A stretch of DNA of 64,000 nucleotides from Paraburkholderia sp. (GTDB taxonomy: Bacteria > Pseudomonadota > Gammaproteobacteria > Burkholderiales > Burkholderiaceae): assembly GCF_028283785.1 (NCBI RefSeq), contig NZ_JAPWKB010000013.1, positions 310,001 through 374,000 of the forward strand, written 5' to 3'. A program made the position numbers and the translations under genes. Positions 52,921 to 61,723 of the stretch are shown in pieces; the stretch's first letter is position 1, and each line of letters begins with the position of its first letter. The notes below the pieces were generated by a model that worked only from the letters and a program-made list of their open reading frames with translations, ran no database searches and was not told the DNA's origin.

Positions 52921-54369
52921 TCAACGCAGCGCCGACGTCCGGCGACGCGAACGGCGCGCGATCAGCAGGACCACAATGCCGAGCACGATCAACGCGGCAA
53001 CGATCATCGCAATATGGGTGATCGCGATAAGCGGCGACGCTTCGCCACCGGCGCGCAAGCTCTTCACCTGCTCGACCGTCACCGATGCATCCGGATTGCC
53101 GTATTGCTTGAGCACGTAGTTGCCGAGCGTCGCAACCTGCTCGTCCGACAGCAGACGTCCAAACGCAGGCATCATCACATCCGGCGCGCTCGCTTGCCGA
53201 TGCACGCCTTCGAGCATCACCATCACCAGGTTATTGGTGTTCGCGTGACCGAGCGCCGTGTTATGGAACAGCGATGGCAGACCCGGCCCGTCGATCCCTT
53301 GACCCGCGCCTTCGCCATGCGCCTGATGGCAGCTTGCGCAGTACGAATCGTAAAGCTGCGGACCACTCATCTGGTTCGCATCGGCGGGCAAAGGCTCGCC
53401 GCGCACTTCGTCGAAGCTCGCCTTCGGACTGCCCCATGCATACGGCGGCCGCTGGTCGGCGCTGTTGTGAACAGCAGGCGTCGACTTCAGGTAGACGGCC
53501 ATCGCGTGAAGGTCGCTGTCGGTCAGATGCTGGAAGCTGTTATCGACTGCTTCGGCCATCGGACCGGCCGCCTGCGCGCGATCGATCACATGACCCGTGC
53601 GCAGATAACCCGCGATGTCCGCTTCACTCCATGCACCGATGCCGCTGGTCGGATCCGACGAGATGTTCGGTGCGTACCACGTGCCGACCACGCTGCCGCC
53701 CAAACTCTTCGACGTATCCTCGGCCATCAACGGATTGCGCGGCGTGTGGCAGGTGCTGCAATGCGCAAGGCCTTCGACGAGATACGCGCCACGGTTCCAC
53801 TCCACGCTCTTCGACGGGTCTGGCGCGAACGGCTTGCGATCGAGGAACAGCAGGTTCCATGCAGCCATCGACAGACGCACGTTGAACGGGAAGGGCAACT
53901 GCGTTTGCGGCGGCGACGTGTCGACCGGCGTCACGCCGTGCATGAAGTACGCATAGAGTGCCTTCACGTCGTCATCGTCGACCTGGGCATACGACGTATA
54001 AGGCATCGCCGGGTAGAGATGCTGTCCGTCCGCGCGAACGCCTCGACGCAGCGCCGCATCGAACTGTTCGAGCGTGTAGTTGCCGATACCGTTGGTCTTC
54101 GACGGCGTGATGTTGCTCGATACGATCGCACCCAGCGGCGTGGACAGCGACAGCCCGCCCGCGAACGGCTTGCCTTGCGGCGCGCTGTGACAGGCGATGC
54201 AGTCGCCCGCTTTGGCGAGATACTCGCCGCGTTTGATGAGGTCGTTTTCGTCCGCATGCGCGGTCGCCACGAAGCCGAACGATGCAACGAGCGTTGCCGC
54301 GACGGAACCCACCAGCGCCGCGCCCAGCCGACGCCTGAATGTCATGAATAGGGAAGGAGTCATCGTCAT
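52921..54369 (-). CDS. Triheme cytochrome c subunit (complex 2)
   Basis: A 482-residue membrane-bound cytochrome c with three CxxCH motifs (CIACH near residue 56, CSTCH near 204, CASCH near 342). A signal peptide ends around residue 40 (SFGFVATAHADE), and a C-terminal helix (ITHIAMIVAALIVLGIVVLLIA) followed by RRSRRR anchors it in the inner membrane. It takes electrons from the flavoprotein at 54366 and hands them to ubiquinone. The start overlaps the flavoprotein stop; ATG at 54345 is an alternative start. It is the paralogue of the cytochrome at 8246, which lacks this anchor. Confidence 0.92.
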   Translation of the reverse strand: MTMTPSLFMTFRRRLGAALVGSVAATLVASFGFVATAHADENDLIKRGEYLAKAGDCIACHSAPQGKPFAGGLSLSTPLGAIVSSNITPSKTNGIGNYTLEQFDAALRRGVRADGQHLYPAMPYTSYAQVDDDDVKALYAYFMHGVTPVDTSPPQTQLPFPFNVRLSMAAWNLLFLDRKPFAPDPSKSVEWNRGAYLVEGLAHCSTCHTPRNPLMAEDTSKSLGGSVVGTWYAPNISSDPTSGIGAWSEADIAGYLRTGHVIDRAQAAGPMAEAVDNSFQHLTDSDLHAMAVYLKSTPAVHNSADQRPPYAWGSPKASFDEVRGEPLPADANQMSGPQLYDSYCASCHQAHGEGAGQGIDGPGLPSLFHNTALGHANTNNLVMVMLEGVHRQASAPDVMMPAFGRLLSDEQVATLGNYVLKQYGNPDASVTVEQVKSLRAGGEASPLIAITHIAMIVAALIVLGIVVLLIARRSRRRTSALR

Positions 54370-55964
54370 GCGTTCGCGTGAATGTGGTCGGCCGAGCGAA
54401 GTGCGAGCGCGACGGCGGTGAGCGTCGAGTTGACCGTCGCGGCAGTCGGCATCACGCCGGTGCTCGCGATATACAGGTTCTCGTGTTCGTGGGTGCGTCC
54501 GAACGCATCGACCACCGAATCCTTCGGATCGTGGCCCATGCTCATGGTCCCGGTGATGTGCTGGTTGTTGCCGTAAATGCCGTCCGGGCTATAGCGCAGG
54601 TTCGTGCCGCCCATCAGGCTGGCGATCCGCGTGTAGTCGTCGCGCGCGGCGGCCATGCCCTTGTGCACGTAATCGCTCATCGCGTAATGCACTTCGGGCT
54701 TCGCGATCCCGAACGCATCCTTCTTGCTGCTCAGCACCACGCGGTTATTCGGGTCCGGCAGGATTTCCAGCACGTTTTTCAGGCTGCACTGGCGGGCTGC
54801 GTGATAGCGGATCTGCTGCTCCAGTTCCGCGCCGTAGACGCCCTTCGCGATCAGCGCCTGGGTGACGGAGAACACCTGCGACGAGTTCGAGATGTCGATC
54901 CGGTAGGCGGCATGCTCCGAGCGGAACGCACCGTCGCGCAACGTGTTGATCGAACTCGGGCTCATCGGGCCGCGACCCGGCCACAGTTCTTCGTCGGCGT
55001 CGAAGGTCAGGCTGTTGCTCGGGTGATCCATCAGATGACGGCCGACCATGTCGTTGCTGTTGGCCAGGCCGTTCTTGTACTTATCGCTCGCCGACAGCAG
55101 CAACAGCTTCGGACTTTCGATACCGTTCGCTGCCAGGATAAACGTCTTGCCCGTCACGCGATGCGAGACCTTGTCCGGATCGTAGTAATGCACGGCGACA
55201 ATCCGGCCGCGCTCGTCGTGTTCGATCCGATACACGACCGCGTTGGCGATCAGCGTCGCGCCGGCCTGTTCGGCGGCGTCGGCGGCGAGGCCGCCGTGAT
55301 ATTGCGCGTCGATCGGGCAGATCGGCATGCAGTTATTGTTGCCGCAGCACGCGGGCCGGCCGTCGTAATTGCGGCTGTTGCGCGCTGTCGTGTTGGTGAC
55401 GACCTGATAGCCGCCCGGCGCGAGGCGCTCGCGAAAGCGTTGCTCCAGAAACGACTCGGCCACCGGTTGCATCGGGAACGGCTTGTTGCGCGGCGAACCC
55501 GTGTTGGGTGCGCCGGACACGCCCATCTTGACTTCGGCTTCGTAGTAGAAGGGTTCGAGGTCTTCGTAAGCGACCGGCCAGTCGCGGCCCACGTCGTAGA
55601 GTGTTTTCAGGCGCAGGTCGTTCGGCAGTACGCGCCACGCTTGTGCTGCCCAGTGCCACGTCGTGCCGCCGACCATGCGGATGTACTCGGCCTTGTACGG
55701 ATACGGGCCGGCCTGGACCAGATAGTCGTTATCGACCGGCTGGTAGACCGGATGAGGCGCCCACGCCGAAGGCGGGTAGGGCGACATGAAGTCGTTCTTG
55801 CGCGGCGAGTTGCGGAAGTTCGACACGATATGGCCGCGATCGACGCGCGGGCCCGCTTCGAGAATGAGTACCGATGCGCCTTGCGACACGAGACGATGCG
55901 CGGCGAGCGAGCCGACGATCCCCGAGCCGATCACGACGATGTCGGCAGATAGCTGGTCAGACAT
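54366..55964 (-). CDS. GMC oxidoreductase, large flavoprotein subunit (complex 2, FAD-GDH/sorbitol dehydrogenase type)
   Basis: A 532-residue FAD enzyme. The FAD motif is VVIGSGIVGSLAAHRLV near the N-terminus. The Cys-rich motif ACCGNNNCMPICPI (about residues 204-217) is the 3Fe-4S site known from the FAD-dependent glucose dehydrogenase of Burkholderia cepacia. The C-terminal GMC domain holds NQHITGTMSMGHD and TAATVNSTLTAVALA. Length matches that family (about 540). It lacks a signal peptide and should travel with the small subunit through the Tat pathway. It overlaps the small-subunit gene by 8 bases. The substrate could be glucose, sorbitol or a keto-acid sugar. Confidence 0.92.
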   Translation of the reverse strand: MSDQLSADIVVIGSGIVGSLAAHRLVSQGASVLILEAGPRVDRGHIVSNFRNSPRKNDFMSPYPPSAWAPHPVYQPVDNDYLVQAGPYPYKAEYIRMVGGTTWHWAAQAWRVLPNDLRLKTLYDVGRDWPVAYEDLEPFYYEAEVKMGVSGAPNTGSPRNKPFPMQPVAESFLEQRFRERLAPGGYQVVTNTTARNSRNYDGRPACCGNNNCMPICPIDAQYHGGLAADAAEQAGATLIANAVVYRIEHDERGRIVAVHYYDPDKVSHRVTGKTFILAANGIESPKLLLLSASDKYKNGLANSNDMVGRHLMDHPSNSLTFDADEELWPGRGPMSPSSINTLRDGAFRSEHAAYRIDISNSSQVFSVTQALIAKGVYGAELEQQIRYHAARQCSLKNVLEILPDPNNRVVLSSKKDAFGIAKPEVHYAMSDYVHKGMAAARDDYTRIASLMGGTNLRYSPDGIYGNNQHITGTMSMGHDPKDSVVDAFGRTHEHENLYIASTGVMPTAATVNSTLTAVALALRSADHIHANA

Positions 55965-56574
55965 GCTGGGTCCTTGAGGTGGTCGAAGGCGCTTGCGCGG
56001 CCGAGGTTGTCGCGGCAACCGGTGTCGCCGATGTCATGGCGACCAGCGGATTGCGGCCCCAGCTGCCGTACGGTCCGTACGCGTAGCTGGGCGGCTTCAG
56101 ACGGTCGGCGACGACCACGTTCATCAGACTGGTTTCATAGGTCACGCAATGCGCGGCGACGCCCGAGCCGGCCACGCCGACATACCAGGCAATCGCGATC
56201 ACACCCGGCAGCTTCGCGAACGGCGCTTTGGCGGCATCGAGCGAGGCCTGCAGCTGCTGCGCGGTCGAGCCATTGCTGGCGACAAACGCAGCCAGCGCGC
56301 TCAATTGCTCTGAAAATCCCGGCACGGCGGTCACGAGCGCCGCGTACAGGCGGTTGGCTTGCGATGCGTCGAGCGTGGCGCGGCCGGTGATCAGACGCGA
56401 CACCTGCACGAACGCGTCGGGCGCGACGGCGGGTGCGGCGGCGCCGGTCTGCGCGTTTGCGCTCGACCAGGGAATGAACGAACTCGCGTAGCTCGCCAGA
56501 ATGGCGCTGAGCACGAGGCGGCGACCTGGATCGGGCGCACGGTGGCCCTGATCGGGCTCGGGGGACGGGGTCAT
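55957..56574 (-). CDS. Sugar/sorbitol dehydrogenase small subunit (complex 2)
   Basis: A 205-residue small subunit. After a basic start with PGRRLVLSAILASYASSFIP, a Tat-like signal, the mature part follows the D-sorbitol/glucose dehydrogenase small-subunit family (FVQVSRLITGRATLDASQAN, then VIAIAWYVGVAGSGVAAHCV and YETSLMN). In this family it helps export and assembly of the flavoprotein. The last 60 residues are Ala/Thr-rich and look disordered. It follows the porin gene by 47 bases on the same strand, so porin and dehydrogenase are probably co-transcribed. Confidence 0.85.
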   Translation of the reverse strand: MTPSPEPDQGHRAPDPGRRLVLSAILASYASSFIPWSSANAQTGAAAPAVAPDAFVQVSRLITGRATLDASQANRLYAALVTAVPGFSEQLSALAAFVASNGSTAQQLQASLDAAKAPFAKLPGVIAIAWYVGVAGSGVAAHCVTYETSLMNVVVADRLKPPSYAYGPYGSWGRNPLVAMTSATPVAATTSAAQAPSTTSRTQHV

Positions 56575-56621
56575 TTTTATGATCCTGATTATTTTTAATG
56601 CGGGTAAATAGCGTGACCGGC

Positions 56622-57809
56622 TCAGAACTGGTGGTTGATCCCCACCGTCATGCCGAACTGGTTGCGCGACGAAGCGGCGGACTGTTCGCCGATACTCGGC
56701 GTCGCGCTGACGATCTTGCCGTTGTCCAGCGTGTCGCCGTTCGCGCGCTGATACGCTTCGAGCACATACAGCTTGGTGCGCTTCGACAGGTTGTAGAGCT
56801 CGGTCAGATTGATCTGGTGATAGCTCGCAGTATCGGTGATGCCGTTGGCGCGCGTCGCCCGGGTGTACGAATAGCCCGCCGCCAGATCCCAGTTCAGGGC
56901 CGGGCGGTAGTGCAGCACTGCGCCGCCGGTATTGAAGATCGCGGTCGAGAAACCGGATGCCGAGCCGCCGATGTATTGCACGTTGGAGTAGGTCGCCGAG
57001 ACGTCCCACGCCTGATTGAACTGGTAACCTGCCGCGACGGCGAGCCGCTGTTGCGCGGAGGCGTTCTGGTAGCCGTTGGTGATGCTCGATTCGCCCTGAA
57101 CGCCCGTGCCGGAGTAGGCCGTCGAACTGGCGCTCCATGCGCCGCCGCCGCTGGTCGCGTTGTTGAAGCGCTCGAAGCCCACCGCGATACCGGCCGGTCC
57201 TGCGATATATTGCCCGGCGACACTCCATGACGATCCGGCGTTGAATGCGCCCGCCACGCCGCCCATTGCGTACATCGCGCCTGCGGTAAAGCCGGCGATG
57301 GTCGGCGATTTATAGACGACGGCGTTGTTCACGCGATAGTCGGTGTCGAGATTGTCGAGGTCGCCCGGATGCGCGCCGAATGCGCCGGTCAGCCAGTTGG
57401 TCGGGCTGTAGGGCGCGAGCATCGTGTAATACGGCGTGTACTGGCGGCCGAGCGTGACCGTGCCGTACGTCTTGTCGGCGAGGCCGACCCACGAAGCGCG
57501 GTTGAACATCAGCCCTGACTTCGACATCGCGCCGGTGTCGACGTTGAAGCCTTCTTCGAGCTGAAAGATCGCGCGGGTGCCGCCGCCGAGATCCTCGCTG
57601 CCTCTGAGGCCGAAGCGTTCGCCGCCCCATACGCCCTCGACCAGCTTGACGACCGAATGGCCGCCCGATGTCGCGCCGGTGGACGGCGCCTGGCTGCTCA
57701 GATAGCCGATTCCCGTATCGACGATCCCGTAGAGGGAGACGCTGCTTTGCGCATGGGCATCGAATACGACGAGGCTGAGTCCGACCGTCAGAGCCGCTTT
57801 ATATGTCAC
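56622..57809 (-). CDS. Gram-negative porin (OmpC/Burkholderia type)
   Basis: A 395-residue porin. A 20-residue signal (AALTVGLSLVVFDAHAQ) precedes the barrel, which begins SSVSLYGIVDTGIGYLSSQ and closes with FGMTVGINHQF, ending in Phe as required for barrel assembly. The eyelet loop L3 region is seen around TVTLGRQYTPYYTMLAPYSP. This is the general diffusion porin family common in Burkholderiaceae. Placed directly before the complex 2 dehydrogenase genes, it probably supplies the substrate sugar to the periplasm. Confidence 0.92.
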   Translation of the reverse strand: MTYKAALTVGLSLVVFDAHAQSSVSLYGIVDTGIGYLSSQAPSTGATSGGHSVVKLVEGVWGGERFGLRGSEDLGGGTRAIFQLEEGFNVDTGAMSKSGLMFNRASWVGLADKTYGTVTLGRQYTPYYTMLAPYSPTNWLTGAFGAHPGDLDNLDTDYRVNNAVVYKSPTIAGFTAGAMYAMGGVAGAFNAGSSWSVAGQYIAGPAGIAVGFERFNNATSGGGAWSASSTAYSGTGVQGESSITNGYQNASAQQRLAVAAGYQFNQAWDVSATYSNVQYIGGSASGFSTAIFNTGGAVLHYRPALNWDLAAGYSYTRATRANGITDTASYHQINLTELYNLSKRTKLYVLEAYQRANGDTLDNGKIVSATPSIGEQSAASSRNQFGMTVGINHQF

Positions 57810-57931
57810 GATTGAAGTTCTCCGCTTCGTGTTGTGCTTGTTCGTACCGGCGCGCGCCGTGTCGGCCGGTTTTGTCCGGCGTCGTCCGGATGACCGTTTT
57901 GATGCAGGTTATTGCGTAATCGTCTGATACG

Positions 57932-57942
57932 TTGTCATACAA
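57932..57942. promoter_or_regulatory. GntR/FCD-type operator candidate
   Basis: TTGT-CAT-ACAA, extended to a fuller dyad by TG and CA on its sides, lies 123 bp upstream of the porin gene. Its form resembles FCD-type GntR sites (TNGT-N3-ACNA). A GntR/FCD gene lies nearby at 58474. Confidence 0.45.
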
Positions 57943-58052
57943 CATATCGATTACCAAAACTGGATAAACTCAAATAATGAGATTACAAGGTGATTACAAC
58001 GTTGATTGATCTCATTACCTAGGTAATAACCCGCATCATATCTTGCGTGACG

Positions 58053-58292
58053 TCAGACGACTACGGGTTCCAATAAAAAGACTATTGCGCAGAACGGAGA
58101 AGTGACTTGCACGCGGACGGGTGACTGCGCAGCGCAAATTGGGGTATTGCGGGGCGGGCAGGTTTTGAAGTCGGGCCGTCGGTTGACGATGATGTCGCCG
58201 AGTTGTTTCAACGGCTGATTACGATTGATGCGTTGTCTACGCTGTGCTGAAACGGGTTTGGCCGACGCATCGACCGGCTTGAGTTCGTGCAT
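58053..58292 (-). CDS. Doubtful hypothetical protein
   Basis: A 79-residue frame with a plausible composition at its N-terminus (MHELKPVDASAKPVSAQRRQ, then a QPLKQLGDIIVNRRPD segment) but a hydrophobic, unlike-looking end. There is no ribosome binding site, no known domain and no operon relation. It may be the remnant of an older gene. Confidence 0.25.
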   Translation of the reverse strand: MHELKPVDASAKPVSAQRRQRINRNQPLKQLGDIIVNRRPDFKTCPPRNTPICAAQSPVRVQVTSPFCAIVFLLEPVVV

Positions 58293-58473
58293 GCTGATCG
58301 TGATGGAGCCTCGTCCGTTCAGGGTCTGGCTTCGGCCTAACTGAGATGCCGCCGCATGTCAGCGTTCAAAAAAACACGACATCTGAACTTTGGACTAACA
58401 AATAAAAAGTCGCTAATTTATGTTATGTTAAATAACGCATACGCCACCGCACGACACCTTCCCCCAGCCTCAC

Positions 58474-59196
58474 TCACCGCGAAAACAACCTCACCACACC
58501 CGCCTCAACCACCTTCGTGATTTCTTCCATCCGCCACGTGATGTGCGTCTCCACCAGCGCCCGGCATCGCGCGACATCCCGTGATTCGATCGCGTCGAGT
58601 ATCTCCAGATGCTCGGCGAACGCATCGTGGCCGCGCTCCTCGAGATCGATCCAGCGCACGAAGTGAATCCGCGCGTTGATGCTGTACATCGAGCGCACCA
58701 TTTCGTTGTTGCCCGACAGCGCCACCAGTCGCACGTGAAACTCTTCGTCCTTCGCGACGAGGTCGTCGCTCGGCACTTTCACCTTGACCTTCAGCACGTC
58801 CTTCCAGAATTTGCGCAGCGCCTTGATGTCCTTGTCCGATGCGCGCTCGGTTGCCAGCACGACCGCTGCGGCCTCGATACTGCGGCGCAGTTCGTAAAGA
58901 TCGAACACGTCCTGGCGGTCGAGTTCGCGCACGTAAAAGCCGCGGTTCGGCACGAAGCTCAACAGGTTTTCGGCGACGAGCCGGTTCAACGCCTCACGCA
59001 ACGGCGTGCGGCTCACGTTCAACTGTTCCGATAGCTCCAGTTCGTTCACGCGCTCGCCGGGACGAATCGTGTAAAGCACCGCCATCTGCTTCAATTGCTC
59101 GTAAAGATCGTTGACGGTCAGTCCCGCGCGTTTCGGCGCGACCGTCTCGCGCACGCGCGGACGGTCGTCGCGAATCAGGGAAGAATAACGGGCCAT
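58474..59196 (-). CDS. GntR-family regulator, FCD subfamily
   Basis: A 240-residue regulator with an N-terminal winged helix (residues about 28-95, with RPGERVNELELSEQLNVSRT and PLREALNRLVAENLL) and a C-terminal FCD ligand domain (residues about 105-225) that shows the usual metal-binding residues in DEEFHVRLVALSGN and ALVETHITWR. It lies 103 bp downstream of the racemase-like gene on the same strand and may be transcribed with the amino-acid operon it likely controls. A TTGT-N3-ACAA site lies upstream of the porin. Confidence 0.9.
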   Translation of the reverse strand: MARYSSLIRDDRPRVRETVAPKRAGLTVNDLYEQLKQMAVLYTIRPGERVNELELSEQLNVSRTPLREALNRLVAENLLSFVPNRGFYVRELDRQDVFDLYELRRSIEAAAVVLATERASDKDIKALRKFWKDVLKVKVKVPSDDLVAKDEEFHVRLVALSGNNEMVRSMYSINARIHFVRWIDLEERGHDAFAEHLEILDAIESRDVARCRALVETHITWRMEEITKVVEAGVVRLFSR

Positions 59197-59299
59197 GTCT
59201 CCGGATACCTCTGTTTTAATAGAAACAGACCGCTATGTTACCGCGCGGCCAAGCATGCGCCGACCTGCTCAAAATAGCGTGCATCGCGGCAGCGCTGCA

Positions 59300-60073
59300 T
59301 CACACCGTGAACAGACGCCCGAGATCCGGTAACACATCGTCAATGCCCGCGAGCCGCAACGCGTGCCACGCCATCGCGTGATTGCTCGACGTGACCGGCT
59401 TGCCGAGCGTGGACTCGATTTGCGCGACCGCTTCGGCGATCCGCAAGCTGGTGCACGACACGAACACCGCTTCGACGTCCGGTTGATTGCCGACCGCCTC
59501 GACCGCATGCCGCAACGAGTCCTCGTCGATGCGCGCCACTTCGTTATCGTTCGCATGTTCGAACGAGCCCATCGCGACCACGTCGATACCGCGTGCGCCC
59601 AGATACGCTGCCATCGATTCGTTGATCTCGCGCACGTACGGCGTCAGCAATCCGATCCGCGTCACGCCCAGCGCGTTGAACGCGACGCGCGCGGCGGTGA
59701 TCGGTGTCGTGCACGCCGCCCGTGGCCGCACTTCGCGAATCCGCTCGAACACGCGCTCCTCGCCGATCACCATCGACGCCGACGTGCAACCGAACGCCAC
59801 CACGTCGATCCGCTCGCCCGGCCGGATCAACGCGACGCCATCGGCAATCCGCCCTTCCATTTCCGCGAGCGTTTCCGGCGAAATATCCGCCGAGTTGAAT
59901 ACGCGACTCTCGAAGAACGCCACGCCGTCGAGTGCGAGCAGCTTGCGCCATTCGTGCTCGATCGTGTGATCCGTCGCGAGCACGACGAGACCGATCGCGG
60001 CACGCGCGGCCACGCCCTGATCGAGTGAAAACGGCAGTTTCACGTAGCGGGCAGTCTGAACAGGTGTATTCAT
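59300..60073 (-). CDS. Asp/Glu racemase-superfamily enzyme (maleate isomerase/EutA/AMDase-like)
   Basis: A 257-residue enzyme of the Asp/Glu/hydantoin racemase superfamily. Two catalytic cysteine motifs are present: VAFGCTSASMVIG (Cys near 96) and FVSCTSLRIAEA (Cys near 210). The N-terminal part, AIGLVVLATDHTIEHEW, and TTPITAARVAFNALGVTRIG resemble maleate isomerase, arylmalonate decarboxylase and ectoine-utilisation EutA proteins more than true racemases. It may isomerise or decarboxylate an acid from an imported compound. It overlaps the D-amino-acid dehydrogenase gene by four bases. Confidence 0.82.
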   Translation of the reverse strand: MNTPVQTARYVKLPFSLDQGVAARAAIGLVVLATDHTIEHEWRKLLALDGVAFFESRVFNSADISPETLAEMEGRIADGVALIRPGERIDVVAFGCTSASMVIGEERVFERIREVRPRAACTTPITAARVAFNALGVTRIGLLTPYVREINESMAAYLGARGIDVVAMGSFEHANDNEVARIDEDSLRHAVEAVGNQPDVEAVFVSCTSLRIAEAVAQIESTLGKPVTSSNHAMAWHALRLAGIDDVLPDLGRLFTV

Positions 60074-61314
60074 GAGAGCGTCAATCCTGTGATGTCGAGC
60101 TCGGGTTTGCGTTGCTGGATGATGTCGGTGACCACGCGTGCCGTGCCGCATGACATCGTCCAGCCCATGTGACCGTGTCCCGTGTTCAGAAAGAAATTCC
60201 GGTGCCGCGTCGCGCCGATGATCGGCGTGCCTTCCGGGGTCATCGGACGCAAGCCCGCCCAATACGAAGGACGCGTGTAGTCCGCGCCATTCGGAAACAG
60301 GTCGCGCGCGGCCTGCAACATGTGCGTGAAATCGGCGGGCGTGTGGTGCGTATCGAAGCCGGCGAACTCCGCTGTCGCGGTGAATCGCAGCCGGTTGCCA
60401 AAGCGCGCCCATGCCGTCAGATTGTTTTCGTCGACGCCGCCGAGATCGGGCGGCGTATGTCCCGCCTCGACCGGCAGCGTCACCGAATAGCCTTTCACCG
60501 GATACACGGGCAAGCGGTATCCCAGGCTCTTCGCGACGAACGGCGAGAACGAACCCAATGCGAGCACGTAGCGATCCGCGCTTAGTCGTCCGCGTGAAGT
60601 CTCGACGTAATCGACCCGATCGGCGCTCGCCGACAGATGCAGGATGTCGGTCTGAAACTGGAACTTGACACCCAGCGCAACGCATCGTGCGTAGAGTGCT
60701 TTCGTGAAAAGATGCGCGTCGCCGCTCTCGTCGCTCGGACAAAAAATCGAACCCGCGATCTTGTCGCCGGACGCCGCCAACGCCCCTTCCCGCTCGATCG
60801 TCGCCGCACGGTCCAGGGTTTCGAGCGGCAAACCGTTTTCGGCGAGTATCGACATGTTCGCGACGCCGCGCTCGAACGATGCGTCATCTCGATACACATA
60901 CAACAGCCCTTTGCTGATGCGGTCGTATTCGAGGCGCTCGGCTGCGGTCACGGCTTGCAGTTGCGCTTGTGCGTAACGGCAGAGCCGTACCTTGCGCGAT
61001 GTATTGAGCCGCGATTTTTCTGCCGTGCAATTTTGCAGGAACTGCCAGCACCACGCCCACATCCGCCAGTCGGGATGCAGCTTCAGCCGCAATGCCTGAC
61101 CTTCGGTATAAAGCGACCTGAGCATGATTTTCGGTGCGCGCGGCGACGCCCACGTGTATGAATGCCCCGGCGCCACGAGACCGGCATTCGCGAAACTGGT
61201 TTCAAGCGCGACGCCGGGCTGCCGATCGATCACCGTGACGTCTTCCCCCGCTTTCGCCAGAAAATACGCCGTCGTCACACCGACGATGCCGCCGCCCAAT
61301 ACGATCGTCTTCAT
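60070..61314 (-). CDS. dadA: D-amino-acid dehydrogenase (DadA-like)
   Basis: A 414-residue FAD enzyme that oxidises D-amino acids to 2-oxo acids and sends electrons to the respiratory chain. The FAD site is VLGGGIVGVTTAYFLAKAGE near the N-terminus. The DAO-type signature is seen in SYWAGLRPMTPEGTPIIGAT and NTGHGHMGWTMSCGTARV. Length and sequence match the small subunit DadA group (about 410-430). Neighbouring RidA and racemase-like genes fit amino-acid breakdown with 2-imino intermediates. Confidence 0.9.
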   Translation of the reverse strand: MKTIVLGGGIVGVTTAYFLAKAGEDVTVIDRQPGVALETSFANAGLVAPGHSYTWASPRAPKIMLRSLYTEGQALRLKLHPDWRMWAWCWQFLQNCTAEKSRLNTSRKVRLCRYAQAQLQAVTAAERLEYDRISKGLLYVYRDDASFERGVANMSILAENGLPLETLDRAATIEREGALAASGDKIAGSIFCPSDESGDAHLFTKALYARCVALGVKFQFQTDILHLSASADRVDYVETSRGRLSADRYVLALGSFSPFVAKSLGYRLPVYPVKGYSVTLPVEAGHTPPDLGGVDENNLTAWARFGNRLRFTATAEFAGFDTHHTPADFTHMLQAARDLFPNGADYTRPSYWAGLRPMTPEGTPIIGATRHRNFFLNTGHGHMGWTMSCGTARVVTDIIQQRKPELDITGLTLS

Positions 61315-61323
61315 CGACGCCTC

Positions 61324-61671
61324 CTAGATCGCGGCAATCACGGCGATTTCCACGGTGTATTGGGGAAACGCGAGCTTCGATTCGACGCAGGCGCGCGCGG
61401 GCGCATGTTCTTTCGGCACCCATGCATCCCATACCTCGTTCATGTCGGCAAAACTCGCGGCGTCCGCGAGCCAGATGTTCGCCGACAGAATCTTCGTCTT
61501 GTCCGAACCGGCTTCTGCCAGCAATGCATCGATCTTCGCGAGAATTTGTGCCGTCTGCCCTTTGACGTCGAGCGACGTATCGCTTGCAACCTGCCCCGCC
61601 ATAAAACCGAAATTGCCGAACACTACCAGTTGACTCATCCGCGGGCCGGGTTGGAATCGTTGAATCTGCAT
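61324..61671 (-). CDS. RidA/YjgF-family protein (copy 2)
   Basis: A 115-residue canonical RidA, which hydrolyses enamine/imine intermediates of amino-acid oxidation. The signature is RACVESKLAFPQYTVEIAVI, with the arginine that binds the substrate carboxylate in the RACVES segment. It sits nine bases before the D-amino-acid dehydrogenase, whose reaction produces 2-imino acids, a clear functional pairing. It starts 52 bases after the livF-like gene. Confidence 0.92.
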   Translation of the reverse strand: MQIQRFQPGPRMSQLVVFGNFGFMAGQVASDTSLDVKGQTAQILAKIDALLAEAGSDKTKILSANIWLADAASFADMNEVWDAWVPKEHAPARACVESKLAFPQYTVEIAVIAAI

Positions 61672-61723
61672 GGACTTCTCGCTCCTGTTTCAAAGGTTGA
61701 ATAACGCTGCAACGGAATTACAC

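Larger units (their letters stand above)
57810..58473. other. 664-bp upstream region of the porin operon with no confident gene
   Basis: It holds the GntR-like dyad, an AT-rich promoter-like tract at 57900-58030, and another AT-rich tract around 58380-58440. A 79-codon minus-strand frame (58053-58292) reads partly protein-like but has no ribosome binding site, so it is listed separately with low confidence. Confidence 0.45.
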
